DNA of 64,000 bases from Apostichopus japonicus (taxonomy: Eukaryota > Echinodermata > Holothuroidea > Aspidochirotida > Stichopodidae): assembly GCF_037975245.1 (NCBI RefSeq), contig NC_092578.1:1242001-1306000 (forward strand), read 5' to 3'. The first letter of the stretch is position 1; each line of letters opens with the position of its first letter. The notes beneath the pieces are model-generated. The model was not told the origin of the DNA and made no database searches. It was given only the letters and a program-made list of their open reading frames with translations. Made by a program: the position numbers and the translations under genes. Of the stretch, positions 58,501 to 61,500 are shown piece by piece.

Positions 58501-61500
58501 TAATTTATTCACTGCTTCCTGTGTTACACCGATATAGTCTAATTGACTCACTTTATATTTGACCCGCATGAAGTTAGAAAATCACTACATATTTATTTTC
58601 CTGTTGATCATCTATGAAACATCAACTTTTATTTCCTTCTCCATGCATACAAACTTCACTCATGTGGAAGGATCACTTTCACTTTTTGTTTTCAAAATCT
58701 TTTCACTTAAGGTTGACTTATCACAATTATCCCCATGGGTAATTTATTTTGTTAAAACACCATGCATGGATTTGACATGTTGGTTGCTAATGCTCTATTC
58801 AAGGTAACAGAAAGAAACTCAAACTTTGATGATGAAGGTGGCAATAACAACAAAGTTGGCAAACTATTGTACAAAGCCTGGACTAAGACATTTATACAGA
58901 AAGTCTGTCTTCAGTTGTGTCAATTCCTTGGTTCCTTGAAGGGTGTCAACTTCAAGTTGTGTATTTTATCTATATTTCATCACAATAAGATCAATCAACT
59001 GAGAATTGAAAAAAAAGAAATAACTCCCTTGCATAAAGAGTTGCCAAAATAATTCCCACATTCACTTGCCAAGAACTATAATATTTGGTAAATCAAGGTA
59101 TTGTCATCATGTTCATCCTATGGGGTTGGCATACATCATTCGCACACAGGAAGTGCCACAGCCTAACATCTAGGCATGTCCCAGTACTTCACATCAAACA
59201 AAAGTGTAGGAATAAAATGAATTCCTGTATATTTAGAGTAGGTATACCAATCAAAATTCCTTATCTGTATTCGTAGTGAAACTTTTGCACTCCTCCCACC
59301 AGCAATACTATCCTGTCAATCTGGATTAAATTTACTGTATGTTGCAAAGTTTCACCAGCAGTGAGGATAAACAGATCCAATATGATAAACATCTCTAACT
59401 GACTTTTATGCAAATATAAGAGATCCTGTAGGAGGCCAATAATTATAATTCACAACATGAAGTACATTTGTAACAGTATAGTTTCAGCACATTTCTTATT
59501 TTAATACATTATGCTATATAAAAACATTGTTCAATATAGCATACATATTTCCCCATTGCAATTGACCAACTAAAAACATAGTTTAGCCAAGGTTTTCCAC
59601 TACACCACAATTCTAATAATACTATTGGTGATATAGAATATTAAGGCTAAAGTGCTATTAAGCTTACAAATTCTAATATTATGAACTAAAATAATGCAAA
59701 TTTGATCATTATTAATGTATTCTATTCAGTTTAACACCTAATTATTGACAATTATGTTATAAACACATCATTAAAACTACCATTACTTTGAAATCAATAT
59801 CATTTGCTAGCCTATAGTATAGGCTTATCAAATTTACAAGTGAACTGATGCACAGCCTGACGTGCATATAAAATTTGCGCTGAATTTGTTAATTTCCATA
59901 AGTGAATAGACTAAGAGTGAGCCTGTTTTTTAGTCTTGCTCTGAAGAAGATGCTGCTGCTAAGACTACATCCTCAGGCCCTCTAATTTATATATTTCCCT
60001 TAAATCTATTTTTGCTATAGATAAGCAGTTTTTTAAACAGTTTTGTTCTATCTTTAAATAAATAAAAAGTAAGAATAAACATTAATCAGACATAATTTCA
60101 GAATGTTTTTACACCTTATTACCTTCACTACAATCTTATATCAATTACTCAAATTTATAATAAAAACTGCAACAAAATTTGAGGGTTTTGTTTACATTTC
60201 TGTTATGTAATCTTGAACTGTATGTCTGTCTGGTCCATCATTCTACAGACTAAGAGACTCTCTATCATATGTGGAAATTATCTCACTCCCATTTAAATAA
60301 GTTAGCCCTCCCTCCCCCCCCCCCCCCCCCGTAACAAGATTGATTCCTTTTTCTTACTTCTCATATTTGACTCTGGAGACACCATGTCTATCTATAAAGT
60401 ACTAACGATGGATGCCAAGTCAATGCGAACTTTCCTTCCTAGCGAACCGCAAAACACTCGCTTCATTTTTTAGTCCTCAATTATTAACCCAAGTCAATGA
60501 CATTGACTTATGACACATACTGGCAAACAAACCAAACCTTTCGTTCTATTTTTTATTGAACATGGTTTAAAAATTTGCCGTTCGTCAATTTCTTTTCCGA
60601 TGATAACATATGCTTTTGACTGACAATGGCACCCTAGGATATGCCTTGACTTTATCCCGATCTAAACCATAACAACATGCTAATAAAGTAGACTTTGAGC
60701 AAGCAGGATTAGCTTATGTCTCCTGGCAAATTTCATTAAGACAGGGTGCATAAGCATAAAATGAGATCTACCTGTTTTCTAATCAACCTACTGCACGAGT
60801 CATTTGCTTCGTGCCTCACAAGAGTGCATCGACAGACTAGTAAGTGTCACGAAAGGAGTCAGAGCATCTTTTTGGGAAAATTAGAGAATATATTTGTAGG
60901 CTTCATTAAATTTTTCAAAACACAATTGTCAAAGATTAGAATTAAAAAAAAGAATTTCTTTACAGAGTTTAAGTTTGTGGAAATTTAATAAGGTATCTAT
61001 TAAACATATTCACTGAATAGATAAGTAGTGGAAGGATGTCCCTGAAGCAGGCAAGTAAGACTGGCTCAGAACAGTTCTACAGAAGAAGTGTACGGTATAT
61101 TGTACACTGACTATAGGACTAGAAATTTAATAACGCTGGGTAGAAAAAACTGCAAATTTTACAAATAAGTACACACACACAAGACCATGGGTACTAGGAG
61201 AAATTATCATTTGCTATGCAAATTAGATGTGCAGGTGCCCTGAAGGTTAACATGTATGTCGTATATCAAATTAAAATGCTGTGTACCAAAGAACCATGTG
61301 CAAAATTTAGTACAAATATTAGATCATGGCTACTAGGTTGTCTATTGTCTGCTATGCAACGTAATGTACTGAGTACATGGTGGAGTACAATGTACACAAT
61401 TAATAACATCAATCATAATATTTATAAATTACATCATGTTTTCCTGCTTACACTGGAGGTTATGTTGTACAGCAATATTCCTATCTCCTAACATCTGCAA

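Noticed and set aside
59935-59990. ctctgaagaagatgctgctg stretch resembling a SINE domain
   Set aside because: The match is too short and no flanking tail or duplication supports a SINE.
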